Positions 23,259-35,821 of a DNA stretch of 64,000 nucleotides are shown here, in pieces; within the stretch, counting starts at the first letter, position 1; each line of letters opens with the position of its first letter. The translations under genes and the position numbers were made by a program. Source of the DNA: Bryopsis sp. KO-2023 (Eukaryota > Chlorophyta > Ulvophyceae > Bryopsidales > Bryopsidaceae); NCBI GenBank assembly GCA_030272585.1, contig BSYQ01000010.1, positions 4,898,001 through 4,962,000 on the forward strand, in the 5' to 3' direction. The notes under the pieces were generated by a model. That model did not search any database. It saw only the letters and a list, made by a program, of their open reading frames with translations, and was not told where the DNA came from.

Positions 23259-26200
23259 CTAGTCATCATCATCACCACCAGCACCACCAGCGACATCCTG
23301 ACCTCCAGCAGCGTCGCTGACAGGGGTACCCTCACACCACCAGAAAGAACCGCAAACATCTGCAGCCCAGCAATGAGCACACACCACACTGTCCGCTGGA
23401 CTACATCCATCGCACCGGAGACGCCGAGCACCGCTGGATGGCACTTGAGTCTGAAAAATCATAGTGTACGTCACTCATTTCCAACCCCACCGGATTCTTT
23501 GAGATTGTACAGACAAGCGTTGAGGAAATTTGCCTTCTGGGCATGTGAAACTGTCCAGAAGGGCTTAGATTTTCACATGCCAAATTTCCACATTTCCACA
23601 TACACCTTGAAGTATAATAATCAAATCTGGGCATATGAACGAGGCATAGCACTGTCAGGACCTTCACCTGTCAGGAGAGATAATTCCCCTTAATGTTTCC
23701 AACTAGATTCGCAGGAGATGTTTAGGTACAAGGAAATATCCCTTGATATCTATTGCTGTTTCTCTTTCGAGATAAGGGTTCAGTATCTGTGGATTACAAT
23801 GGATTACCTGCAGTGGGTTTCCTGTCCTTATGGTCTTCATCAGATCTCGCTGTGAGAAAATTGTAGCCAGCACACTCTCCAATTTGGGAATGTCTACGCA
23901 GCAAAATTCCTCTGCGGGGATAAAATAGCCAGAAATGGGCATTCATAAAACTCACCATGTAAAACATCTACCATAATATGAAAAGCGGTTGGATATAGGT
24001 TCGTTTTGTTATGGGTTGAACCCCATACAACTCCTTTGCACAGTGAAGTGAGTGAATGTGTGCATGTCTTTTAGGGAGATTTTCTGATGCTTCTTAAACT
24101 CTGCTCAGACCTTCTTTCACCGCAAAAAAGTACCTCCCAAAAAAGGAACCAAAAAAAAAAGGAGAGAGACAGAAAAAAAATCCCCACAGCAAAACATAAG
24201 ATCCCACCCAATTCGGTTGCAAAAAAAAATCTATCCTGCGACCTTGAAATAATCGTCAACTAGGAGACAGTAAAGAACTTGTGCAATACATACTATGTAT
24301 GACTAGTAGTCCCTTCTCCAAACATCTTAATTCATAATTCTTTTTCAAATGTGTTGCCTGGAGACTGAAAGGCCCATGCAGTCCGCCGATATATAGAGGT
24401 GGATGGAATGTAGGTCTTAGGTGATGCACTCACTCTCGATCATGATTGCCCTCGTGGTAATTTTGGAAATTTTCTGGGCAGCTTGCTGTGAGCGGAGCAT
24501 GACTTCAGCAAAAGCTTTCATGCTGACGACATCAGGATCTTTCACTCGATCGGCGCTCTTTTTCAGAACTTTGGCTCGGTCCTCGGGGGGAAACTGGAAA
24601 GCAGCTGCTATGGCATCGATGTCGTCAATCTCCAGGATAGCTGTCGCCAGAGCATTCACATCAGCATTGGCCAGGCTGTCACGCAAGAACGTCACACCTG
24701 CAAAGAAATGACGATATGTCAATCGAGGGCTACGAAAAGGAGTCTGGACGAAAAGAGTCGGTTATCGGTTCATGTACCGGATCATGTACACCTGTCACTC
24801 ATTTCATTTCATTTCATTTTTTTTGGAGGTCACACCCTAACTTCACTACATGATTGTGATGGTCACAATTAATTTCACATTACGAATCCCCAAGGAAAAT
24901 CTGGGGGAGCTTAGGTGTCGTTTCACAGTGTCAAAAAAAAAAATATAAAAATGAGGTGAAGCGATGTGAAACACTTCCAGGACTCACTGTCAACACATGA
25001 CTCTTCCGGCACATCTTTGCATTCTTTTTTGACCACTCCTTTGCACTCCTCTTTTTGGACAGTTTTGCATTCTTCCTTGGTGATGTCCTGGCATCGCTCC
25101 TCTTTCACAGTTTCACACTTTTCAACATCCACTTCCTTACACTCCTCCTTCTCCACATCTTTGCACACATTTTTTGACACCTACAAGGTCAATAAGCAAG
25201 GCTAAGATAAAAGGATATATGTATTTTCTACTGTTTTACTTCCCACAAAAGCGTCAGGGGAAAAATTCCAGCATTCCAGCCCACCTTTTTACACACAGGC
25301 GGTTGTTCTTCGCAGATCTCCTCGTCGACATCCTTGCACTTTTTCTCAATTTTGTCGACACATTTTTCCACCTGTTTATCCTCACATTTTTCCTCATCTT
25401 TTTCCCCACACTCCTCCACCTGCTTGTCCTCACACTTTTCAACCTGCTCCACCCAGCACCTGTCCTCCAACACAGTTTTGCACTTCTCTTCCATCACAGT
25501 CTCACACTTTTCTTCTTTGACTGTCTCACACTTTTTCTCCTCAACGGTCTCACACTGTTTGATATTGACGGTTTCACATTGTTCTTCTTCCACAGTTTCG
25601 CATACATTCACATACTCGTCGTTGCATTTTGTAATTTGCTTCGTAGCACACACCACCTCCTTTTTGTGTCCACAGAAAACGTAGCTTCCTCCGGAATGAG
25701 TAAAATCGCATCCCTGTGGGAAAAACAAATAGTGAACCAGGCCTGTTTCCTAACTGAAGAGTTAACTTTACTTATATTCTCAAACTCACGCCCCCCCCAC
25801 AATATTCCATGAAACTTGCTTGAATCTTTAAACGCCACGCGCTCACACGTCAGGCAATTATATCTCGTTGTCATTTTTTTCAACGTATTCCATCATTTCT
25901 GTTCTTTCCAGCAAGATCAAGAACTGCGGCGGTGGGATGCAATCAACTGGACCCTCTGCACCACGTCCCATTTTGTGGAATATGACAGCATCTCAGCTGT
26001 TTTTATTCAAGTAAGTCAGTTTCAACCTCTCACCGGTTTGACTTCCTTATGGCACACCTTCTGCTGGACGTTTTTGCAATGAGTCTGAGGCGCTTTTTTG
26101 CAAACCTCCTTCGTTACTTTCTTACACTGTTCAGTGGGAATATCAACACACTTTTCCTTTGGCACTTTCTTGCAAATCTCCTTGGGAACCTTCCGGCATT

Positions 26201-27359
26201 TTTCCTTGGGTACATCCTGGCACTTCTGTTCTTCTTCCTTCTTGCACTTCTCTTCAGGGACCGTTTTGCAGTCTTTTTTTGTGACCGTTTTACAGTCGGG
26301 AACTTTCACCGTTTTGCAGTCTGGGACAGTTTCGAATTTGCAATCAGGGACGGTCACATCTTCACATTCTTCTCGGATTTCAGTTCGGCATTCCTGCAGG
26401 AGAAAAATGCAAACAAAAAATATCGAAAACTTCCTTTCATTCTAGCCCTCAGCATTAGCCCCAACCAGTGCTCAACATCCTTCATTTTCTTACTGTCTTG
26501 GGTTCTTGGCATTGGTCCTCTTCGACTTTCTTGCAGTCGGGGACGGTTTTTTTCTTGCACTGCTTTTCAGACACAGTCTTGCACTTTTTTTTGGGCACTT
26601 GTTTGCATTTGCGATCCGGCACTGTTTCACATTCCTCTTTTGGGACCTCCACACACTCCTGCCTGTTCACATCCTCGCACTTGTTCACGAATTTCGTAGT
26701 ACATCGAAAATTGTCTGCAAAACGAATGCCAAATACCAATTTGCTTTCCTTCTGAATATCAAATCAGCAAGGCACCAGCACATGAGGGTCATTCTCGACT
26801 GTTGTATACTTCTAGAGGAAGAACTTTTCACAACTGGTGGTGTGGTGGCGCAAAAATTGCACAGGATATCATGCACATGGCGGGTCTTGGCAGGGGGACA
26901 GACTTTCAGTTCTCCTATATTTCATATTTGTTGAATCGAATGTCATTGATTGATTTGAGCTCACCTTGAAGAAGATGACGGCCAAGCCACCCTGAGTGGA
27001 ACAAAACCAACCTAAACTTTTTGCTTCCACATTCAGAATCCAGTATACCTGTTATGATGTCCACCAGCTGTGCAAATGACCAATACGGTCCTGATCATCT
27101 GATAAATTCATGTTTTCTTAAAAGTGCAGATACGAAGCATTTCAAGCAACTACGATGCTCGAGATAAACCAGCACGAAAGGATGATGCGGTGCGATGATG
27201 CGGCGCCAGGACTATGCACTGGTTGCAGAAAACATTCTTGCTGCATTCGCAATAATTTTTTCCGATACCTTGGTTGAAAGATGGTCGGCTGATTGCGAAT
27301 GTCCCATCCACGACGGCTAGAGCCACCAGGGAGAACAGAAGAAAGAGGCGGCTCCCCAT
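23259..27359 (-). CDS. Secreted Cys-octad repeat protein A (tandem paralogue)
   Basis: Eight exons join in phase: 27359-27269, 26714-26494, 26393-26034, 25713-25285, 25180-24988, 24697-24434, 23911-23808 and 23450-23259 (617 residues). A signal peptide (MGSRLFLLFSLVALAVVDG) is followed by about 400 residues in which a Cys recurs every eighth residue, roughly C-K-x-V-P-x-E-K, about fifty cysteines. The spacing holds across the 26034/25713 and 25285/25180 splice junctions, which supports the splicing. Next come a helical module (AFQFPPEDRAKVL, KDPDVVSMKAFAEVML), a short exon, and a C-terminal module CDGCSPADSVVCAHCW ... CGSFWWCEG ending in Gly/Ala/Asp. I know no named family with this layout. 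An extracellular matrix, cell-wall or adhesion role is a guess. Gene B just upstream is its paralogue. Confidence 0.82.
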
Positions 27360-28868
27360 TGTGGGGTGCTGGTCCAAATAATATTGCGATCCAGATCCAA
27401 TGCTTTCAAAACTGAAACTGTGTCGGCGCTCATGCAAAAGAATTCATCACTTTGGCTGTTTTTCTGGAGCACGATGGAGGCGGTGGGGAAAAGGGTATTC
27501 GTTGAGAGACGAAATTGACGTTTCGCTTGTTTCGAGGGTCCAGTCCCCTCTTCCAATGTCGACACAGTGGTGGTCAAAAAGGATGAATGGCCGTTGTACA
27601 AGGAGGCGAAACAAAGCAAGCAACAGCATGGAGTTATCCCTAACCATTCTCAGAAGAGTCTTAGAGAGAGAAACTCCTAACCAATTCAGAACATCGCCTT
27701 GGAACGGGGGTGTGCCCAAAATTCACAGTGTCTGCCGCCGTTTTGTAAGAACTAGTTTTCTTCTATTCCCCAATTGGAACCCTTGCAAGGGTTCAGCAAA
27801 ACAAAAAAAAAGCTTCATTATTGTGCAGGATAGGCATCAAGAAGCACACTGAGATGAAACTGACAATTTCGAGACATTCATTGTTCCATTTCCAGCAAAA
27901 GTTTCGAAAATACATATCAAAAGCTGAACCAGCTTTCAACTTTCATTCCAGGCACAATGGAACCAACGATCAATAAAGACGTATTATTTCTTAAAACGAC
28001 TGGTTTTCACTGGCCCTTGCCATAACAATACCCCAGAAAGAAAATGGCACAAATACCCATAAAAATGACAGTTCTTGATCGATTCCCATTACCCACCCAT
28101 AACATATTGACAATATTCCAAACCACCTGGCCGCCCCCGAAATCCGAAAAAAAAATCCAAAATTATTGGGAAAAAAAGGGATGGAGAGTGCCCAATACAA
28201 TTCTCATCCCTCAAATTCAAACAAAGAACAGTCTCATCAACCACCGCCCAACCAGGGTGGGTCCTAAGCTCCAATCAAATATACCCAATGCACCAGTGGC
28301 CACGATAAAAAAAAGGATATATCCAATTAAAAAAAAATGCTGTAAGATCACAGCAGTTAAAAATTGTGAGGAAAAGAAACAGGCTAATATTTCCCCTTCT
28401 TTCAAGTAGCCCAAAGTCGATAATGAAAAACTGTTCACGCGTCTCATCACGGTGCTAATGCTAGAGTCATACAGTTCGTTTGTTCCGAGAGAAAAAACGA
28501 ACTGGAAATTTCCATCAAGGATTGAATGGAAAATCGAATTCTTTGTTGCTGTAGAATTATTTTCAAAATATCGATCCCTTTAAAGCATTATTTGCTACTT
28601 ACTCGATTTTTGTCGCGGAGCCATCACGCCTCTAGTAGTCAAAGTAGTTCAGGTCACCAGTTCGATCGACCTCATTTTTTTTACAAGATTAGGAAAATTC
28701 GGTGGGTAGCCCGCAGTTTTTCCATTCAATGATAGAGAAAACGAAACACAAAGCGAGATGCTTTTTTCAGCATAATTATTTGGCAACCTCTGTGACAATA
28801 GGTGTCTTTTTTTCTCCCTTTCTTCTGCGGAACAGTAAGAAAAGAAAATCACTCCTTGCCCAAGAAAA
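27360..28868. other. Spacer between the two Cys-octad paralogues
   Basis: AT-rich with A-runs. It should hold the promoter of gene A and the 3' UTR of gene B. A plus-strand open frame at 27400-27852 has no recognisable pattern and overlaps the likely promoter and 5' leader of gene A, so I do not call it. Confidence 0.5.
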
Positions 28869-28880
28869 TCACTCCTTGCC
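28841..28880. repeat. 20-bp tandem repeat, two copies
   Basis: Two adjacent copies of AAGAAAATCACTCCTTGCC (one mismatch at the first base of the unit). The second copy contains the stop codon of Cys-octad gene B, so the duplication touches its 3' end. Confidence 0.85.
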
Positions 28881-31800
28881 CTTCTCGCTTCCTTTTTTGT
28901 ATCCCAACTCTTTTTTGCCCTGTTCTTTTTTCTTGGTTTCTGTTTTCTGCTTATCTTTTCCATCGGAGCTTGGGCACCACCAAAGCTTGCTACACACATT
29001 GGATGGCCAGCAATGCGCACAAATTACGGTGTTGATGGGTGTGCAAGATACACACTGAAGTTTTCGCCTTCCTCCAAGGCGCTCTGGCAAAAGATCCTTC
29101 AAAAATGAAATGAATTCCAATGCATCACGTAAAGTTCGAACCCCAAACTTGATTAGACCGTTACAAACTTTGAGATTGAACTTGTAGCAATGGTATGCTA
29201 TATGGATAGCTACCTCTATCGAATTTTCCAAGGAAAAATAAATTGTAGAATGTGCTCCGACAGCTTTTTTTCCATTGTCCGCATACAACAGCAAAAGTTT
29301 TGGTGGCGACTATGCAGTCAAAGATACCTTTGTTGGATTCGCTTCAATGATCTTCTCCATGGCATCCAAATCACTGAAAACTTCTGTCAGACTGGACTTG
29401 ACATCATTGAGGTCCAGGAAGAAAGTAACCAACCAAACTGTGAAGAAGGGAACGCCACAATCAGTTATTGGTACCCCTCAAATTTGAAACACCACCACAA
29501 TATGCAGGCCCGCATGACCCCGACCCAACTTACTGCTTTGTTCCGTAAACAAATTCAAATTATTCAAAATCTCTGGGTTTTTTATCTGACCGAGATTGTT
29601 CTTCCCCTGCCACACCGGCTATCTTTTCGAATGATCATTTTGTGGAAGGATATACACACTTTCTCGAAGAATAGCATCAACAGTGACTTCGGCCAGTCTG
29701 TTGGCAATCACTTGCGTGTCGGCGGCATCCAACATGGCTGTTGCAAAAGCTTTTCCGACGACAACATCCGGATCACCGGTTCTCTCCGGAGTGACCACCA
29801 AAACAGTCTCTCTTTGTTCAGGTGGGAAAGATAGGGCCTGGGCAATTTCCTTTGGCTCATTCTTTACCCGAATGAAATCTGCTGCAAACTTGACATTCAC
29901 GCTTTGAATGGCCCCTTCGAACTGCTTGACCTCTACAAGAAGAAATCACAGGCATGCATCATTAAAATACTTATTTTTTGCAGATCTCTCACTTGAACTG
30001 TAGGTAGACCTAATAAAACTTCAGCCCTGATGTAATGCCCTTCAAAAAAGTATTACCCATTCTGGAATTCAGTATGTGTTTTTCTAGCTGGAGATTGACC
30101 TCCTCTCCAGGGACGGGTGTCTAAAATGGGATCCTTTTTCAGTGTCAGACCACCATCAATGGGTGGATAGGCGAACACAAAGACTACCAGGAGCAGGAAG
30201 CAAAAAAGCGACAGTTGAGAAAAACAAACCTCCAACACATGTCTCTTTCAGTTCCACTCTACATCTGTTGATGGTCACAGTGTGGCATCGATCTTCGTCA
30301 ATAGTGGGACACTCTTCTGTTGCTTTAGACTTACAGTTGTCTTTTCTCAAACTCTCACACCTGGGACATAGTCATATAGAAACATGAACCAGTTTAGCTA
30401 TTCCCATAGGTGCACTGGAAAGGGGGCCAATCTTATTGTTATTGAATTTTGTCTCTTCGTCCTTTAAACAAAACGAACAATTTGTCCTTTTTTTTTCTGG
30501 GAGGAGGGGAGGAGGGAAAGATGAAAATAAAAACTGGCTTTGTCAGAGGAATAATGGGAGTTTCAACTTTTTCCGAAGCATGCATTCCAACAGGAGCCCA
30601 CCTGTTCACAACAATCTCTCTACATTCCTTCTCTTTGATGGGCTCGCAACCATCTTCTTCCGAAATGTCGCAATCTTCGGTGACCTCCTCACCATCGCAC
30701 GTGTCCGTTCTCACCTCCCTGCAGTCCTCGCAATCTTTAGCAGCAGGTATCATTCTGCAGACCTTGTCTCCATCCTCCCAACACTCATCATCCTCCCGAT
30801 CGTTCTCGTAGAGTCTCGAAAACCTTGACCTCCTGCCCTCGTCAATCTCTTCACCACTAGCATCGAGAGAGGTTTGTCCCTCTCTCAACCCTCGATCCCT
30901 GTCAACCCCCCCATTCTGACCGTCTTGACCATCTTGGCTTTGTCCTGGGAGTGGCACCTCAGAATCTTCATTGATTCGGTCCCCATTCTCGCGAAATGGA
31001 AATCGGCCAAAACCATCTCCATCACCACTGGAGCCATCCCCAGCGAATGGAAATGGAGGGGCAACACCATCCTCATCATCATTGCCACCAAAAACCCCAA
31101 TTGGGCTGACATCACTGCTTTCCTCACCCCGACGAAACCTTCGAAACCCTCCGAATCCATCGCCACCATCTCCTTTGCCACATCAATACCAGCAAATTCA
31201 CACAACATTTTCTTGTGATTATCGAAGTACACAGTAGCCCCAACACATGAAATTTTAATATGTCAATACTAGCTCCTGACAGGTGATTGTTGTCTTTCCA
31301 GTTTATCATTTCCTACGTCATGATTTTTCCTTTGATGGTAACCTACCTCCATCTCCCCCCCCCCCACCAAATCCTCCAGCACCGCCAAAAGGCCCTCCGC
31401 CACCTCCACCATCCCCGCCTCCACTATCCGTATCATCATCATCATTACCACCACCACCACCACCACCGCCACCGCCACCGCCACCACCGCCACCGAATCG
31501 TCCAAAACCACCTCCTCCTCCTCCACCACCACCTCCTGTTCCATCATCATCATCATCACTACCACCACCTCCACCTCCACCACCGCCTCCTCCTCCTCCT
31601 CCACCACCACCACCACCTCCTGTCCCGTCATCATCATCATCACTACCACCACCACCTACACCGCCGCCGCCGAATCCTCCTCCTCCACCACCTCCACCGC
31701 CGCCGCCGCCGAATCCTCCTCCTCCACCACCTCTGCCTCCGCCGCCTCCTCCTCCTCCGCCGCCTCCTCCTCCTCCGCCGCCGCCTCCTCCTCCGCCACC

Positions 31801-33472
31801 ACCACCACCACCTCCTCCACCTCCACCGTCATCATCGTCATCGTTGTCGTTGTCACCTCGTCTACTACCAAACGATTTTCTTCTCTTTGGCAATGTTCTC
31901 CTTCCCTTCAATCCCCTTCTTACCTACTCTCACGCCAAATGCCCAGTCTCAATTAATTATAACTCTATAGTGTCTAAGATTTCTGTGCCTTAACCAGCTG
32001 AAGTGAATAAACTCACTAATTCCAATTGGGATACGATCAACCTAATATGACTTGGAAATGACAGAAACAAAAGGAATCCATAATCATCTCATACAAAAGC
32101 AGATGAGGTGGCAAAAACCACTTCAGAAAATATTAAATCATATGAAAACCTCAAAATATTAAAACAAAACAAGAATATCCAAGATGTGTGTCCGAATCTA
32201 CATAGATTATATAATGTATATATTGCATCCAACATCATGCGGGAAAAAAAATGATTTTTCATTGGAGTCGCACAGTCAGTCATACGTAGACAATTCCTTT
32301 TTCGTCCCCACACACAATGGTAAAACAACAGAGGTCCGAAGCGTGTAAGAAATCAAATGCTCAACCTCAGGTTCAACAACATTGCCTTGCCTTTCCACAT
32401 TTTGACGCTGCAGCATCTTCACAAGTTTGCACACGTGGACATCCAGTCCTGGGAATTTTTTCACATTCGGTCACGGATACCGCTTTACAACCCTGTCCAT
32501 CCACCAAAATGTCAATTGACACGTTGCAACATACTCTCTCCTTGTTATTTTCCTACATAATCACGGCAAGAATCCCAGGAAAAAGCACGGCACATCCACA
32601 TGTGATCTCATGAATGCCAAAACAACTCACAGAGTTAGGACTTCTTGTCTTGCACTCTTTTCTCTTCGTCCTTTTGCATCTTTGGCGCTCAACTTTTCTG
32701 CAGCCTCGTTTTGCCACATCAGAACATTTGTTTTTATCCGTCGGGCCACAGTCTTCGTCGGACACCTCATAGCACTCCTTAAGAGGATATTTATTGCACC
32801 GCTCTTCGTTCACCTCTTTGCAAACCCTCGTAGGCACTTTTGAGCACTTCAAGTCCGATTTTTTATCTACCAAGCCAATCAATCATCAACAAACACACAT
32901 TGGTACCTTTATCCTTCCTGTGTTAACTGGTGCCATGAAATGACCTAGGGCAGGTGTCTGCTGTGTTTTTTGAAGAGGAGCGCTGCAATTCTCAAATATC
33001 AGCACAGTTGTTCGACTACGTAGGGATTTCTGAAAAGAAATATAACAAAGTCCTCAAGCCCCATGCTTCTGGATCTAGCCCCTGCTGGTGGGTTTCTTAT
33101 TAATTAACCCATTCTTAGACCCTGGTGGCAGCTTCCTGAATAATTCTCGCCACCAAGTTGATATGTATTTGTGACTGCATAAAAACACTGGAAATCTCTG
33201 CAAGTACCTCTATCCTGAAGTAGATCGCGCAGCTGATTTGATCCGCTCAAGTCCAAAAGGGCTGCACAACGATCAAAAGGCACATCAGCTAAAAAGACCA
33301 CTCTCTAAAACTTCCGATCGTGCTTCCATTACAATAGTGCCCACGGCGACCACAGAGCGCCGTCAAATTCGGCACCCTCACCATTACCATTATGCTCGAA
33401 GATCTGCCTAGCGATCGTGCGAGGGGCGCCGCCAATCACCAGAACGATCGAAAACAAGGCCACGAGGTTCAT
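28869..33472 (-). CDS. Secreted Cys-octad repeat protein B with Gly/Asp-rich insert (tandem paralogue)
   Basis: Exons in phase: 33472-33382, 33288-33208, 32866-32631, one from 32552 (end unresolved), 31923-31347, 31172-30602, 30360-30230, 29932-29660, 29437-29328 and 29096-28869. The first exon has the same length and phase as in gene A and also codes for a signal peptide (MNLVALFSIVLVIGGAP). C-x7-C octads flank a ~190-residue poly-Gly stretch with Asp clusters. The last three exons match gene A module by module: SFPPEQRETVL, GDPDVVVGKAFATAML, then CVSCTPINTVICAHCW ... CSKLWWCPSS. Gene B ends in a Lys/Glu tail instead of the Gly/Asp tail of A. The junction between 32552 and 31923 is not solved, and one more exon may lie there. 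Function unknown, probably extracellular. Confidence 0.72.
31350..31860. repeat. Low-complexity CCN/GGN repeat coding poly-Gly with Asp clusters
   Basis: Long runs of CCACCT/CCTCCT and CATCATCAT triplets. Read on the minus strand, in frame with Cys-octad gene B, they give poly-Gly interrupted by DDDDDG blocks. Two near-identical blocks (around 31540 and 31625) suggest internal duplication. Confidence 0.9.
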
Positions 33473-33987
33473 GGTGTCCTCCCTCCCGCGAACCCGCGAC
33501 AAGCCGGAGGCCTGAGAGGGACAAATAGCCCAGCGTACGGCATCGAGACGTCAACACTGGGACTTGCCGATCGCCGACAGCGGACAGGAGGGCGACAATC
33601 CATCGCATGATGCAACGATCGCCGACCCCTTTTCCTTGCTTGCGGACAGGGGGTGACTCAAAGTAGTTGGTTCATCCCTCTGCGCTTTTTTTCGTGTCAG
33701 TTGATAATGATCAAGGAATTCCAGTGACAATTTCATACTTTTGGAACGCTGCTCAACCCAGCAGCGCATCGATTGCAGTGCCTTTGTTCGAGAACAGAAA
33801 AGAAACATTCCATCTTACATGTTGTCTTCCATGCAAGATCCCATTTAAAAAACCCACGTTTGGCTGCCCAGCCCAGCAACCACCATTGATCACCTAAAGA
33901 CTACCACCCCTGCACACGTCCCCATCTAAAGAACTATGTCTGGATCCTAGACTATGTTTCCTTTCCAAATTCTATTGAAGCCTATCT

Positions 33988-35611
33988 TTAGAACGATAAC
34001 AGTGTGGTAGCAGCGTGCCAAGCATGGATGTGCAAGCAAACCAGACCTATCAAATTTGAAAGCGACGACAAGCCATGGTACATCCCAAATTTCTTGGATA
34101 GCTTCCTGGGAACACAACAAACACTCCACCACTCAACGGCATTTCAAAACTGTGGAAACAGCACTCAATTTTCATCTTAGACAACAAATACCTCAGGAAT
34201 GCCCATCCAGGTTATTAGAGTGTATTAATGGAAGGTACCATGCACAGATTGAACACCTATTTCAAAGAAACATCAACTTCCAAATACAAACCATTCCTGG
34301 CAGGCCTTCTGAATGTTGGAATTTAAAGAAAAATAAGGTCCAATTCTAAACGATGTTGCAAAGAGATCCTGCAGATGAGGTTTCAATGTTGCCATATCGG
34401 TGCGCAGCAGTAGAGTAAAATAGATATGAAAAACTTTGAAGTTTGATTCTTGCGCTTACTTGTATTTTGGCATTTCTTTCACGTCCTTCCCATCTGTTTT
34501 TTCTTCACGCTCGAACTTGTGCCTTTCAAACATAACGGCCGATGTCCAAGGTTCTACAACAACCAAGAATATCTCAAAAAAAAGGAAAGCTCAAGGAGAA
34601 GAGAGACAGACTTCAACAACAATTCTAGTTTCTGCAAAGAAAATAAAAACATCATCCAACCTCAAGAAAAATAGTTGCTGTGGTTGTGTTTGTTTTCAAC
34701 TAATTCTGATTCAGGTGATCGATGGGTACTGGTCTTACGTGTGGAATCAAAACCCACCCAACAAAACTAGAGAGGGCTAGAATATGAGAGAAAGAAGCAT
34801 TCGAAAATGTTTCATATAATTTTGAGGATGGGGCAGCTCACCGAAAAAAAGCAAATTCAGTAGCCATGAAAGGACAGCTCCAATGAGAATATAGAATTGG
34901 AAATCTTCCTTCGATCCACTGCCCGTCCGAAGAAGGGTGTATGTGACAAGAGTTGAAGAGCTTGCCAACACGAGAATCTGTTTTGCCAAGGGAACCAATT
35001 AATTAGAAAAGGTGCATTAGTTTTTCAATTTCTTGCCGTGTTGGTTTTGTTAACCTTTCCTTCTCCATCCATTGCCTCTGAATGAAAGTTCACTTTGATA
35101 GGGCAAAGAGCTCCACACTGAAAAAGTTACTTCCAAAACTTAGAGCCCTTGTTTTGGGGGTAGACAGTCAAGTGCATACAACGTTTTTGGGGGGGCACAT
35201 AAACATTGCTCCAGGAAGCTATCGGTTTGTCTCAAATAAACATTGCTATGTTTCACTACACCCTCTTTTATACAAATTCTTGTAGAACAAAAATGTCTTA
35301 TGCATTTAAATAGCCCCAGAACAAGCTTGTCCAGTTCCTTTTGGGTCCCATACCTGAAAATACAAAGGGAACAGCTTCGATTGCAAGAGCCCAAAAGATT
35401 GTCTCGGAAGGGTCTTGAATGCAACCAATCCAAACACGAAGCTGTGCCAGTCCGCGACACCGATGGAAAGACCCAGGCTGAAGAGATAAGCAAATTTCGT
35501 GGCCTTCGTCTTGATATCGGATGGGAAAGACAGTTCCACAGTTTTCCCTGACAACGCAATCCCAAAGGCCACCAGCGATACCAAAGTTGCGAGTCGCTGG
35601 AAAAGCCCCAT
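33988..35611 (-). CDS. TMEM205-like four-helix membrane protein
   Basis: Four exons in phase: 35611-35354, 34977-34842, 34553-34460 and 34105-33988, giving 201 residues, close to human TMEM205 (189). Family hallmarks occur in order: TLPRQSFGLLQSKLFPLYFQ at the end of exon 1, EPWTSAVMFERHKFERE in exon 3 (equivalent to the family's (E/N)...T..VM..R..VERE segment), and KKFGMYHGLSSLSNLIGLV in exon 4. Hydrophobic segments lie at residues ~8-20, 41-55, 87-100 and 108-130, with one more at the C-terminus. TMEM205 proteins are integral membrane proteins whose biochemical role is poorly known. The gene is divergent from isoamylase. Confidence 0.9.
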
Positions 35612-35821
35612 TTTGAAACAGAAAACACCAAACCACCCCTCCCGCGAAAAACGAATGACGTCTTTTTTCCAGACACAGTACCACAAGCGTCACGCCATCG
35701 TGTACGGCGTCATTGTAGTACAGTCTCTTTCACCATTTGTTGTTTGGGGGAGTTCTGGAGTTGAGGGAAGCTCCACAATGTTCACTCAGGGGAGGTCTCG
35801 GCTTCAGGCAGTATCGCTGGA
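35612..35821. promoter_or_regulatory. Short divergent promoter between TMEM205-like gene and isoamylase
   Basis: Only 210 bp separate the two assigned start codons, so a bidirectional promoter is likely if the isoamylase start is right. Confidence 0.35.

Noticed and set aside
24923-26760. Periodic ~24-bp pattern that could suggest a CRISPR array or satellite
   Set aside because: The period is the eight-codon Cys repeat in a coding frame; copies vary at the third base, there are no constant repeats with unique spacers, and this is a nuclear genome.
27400-27852. 150-codon plus-strand open frame near the start of Cys-octad gene A
   Set aside because: Basic, low-information sequence antisense to the likely 5' leader of gene A; no recognisable motif.
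31283-31993. Long plus-strand poly-Pro and His-rich open frames
   Set aside because: They are the complement of the Gly/Asp-rich exon of Cys-octad gene B; repeats of this kind leave all frames open.
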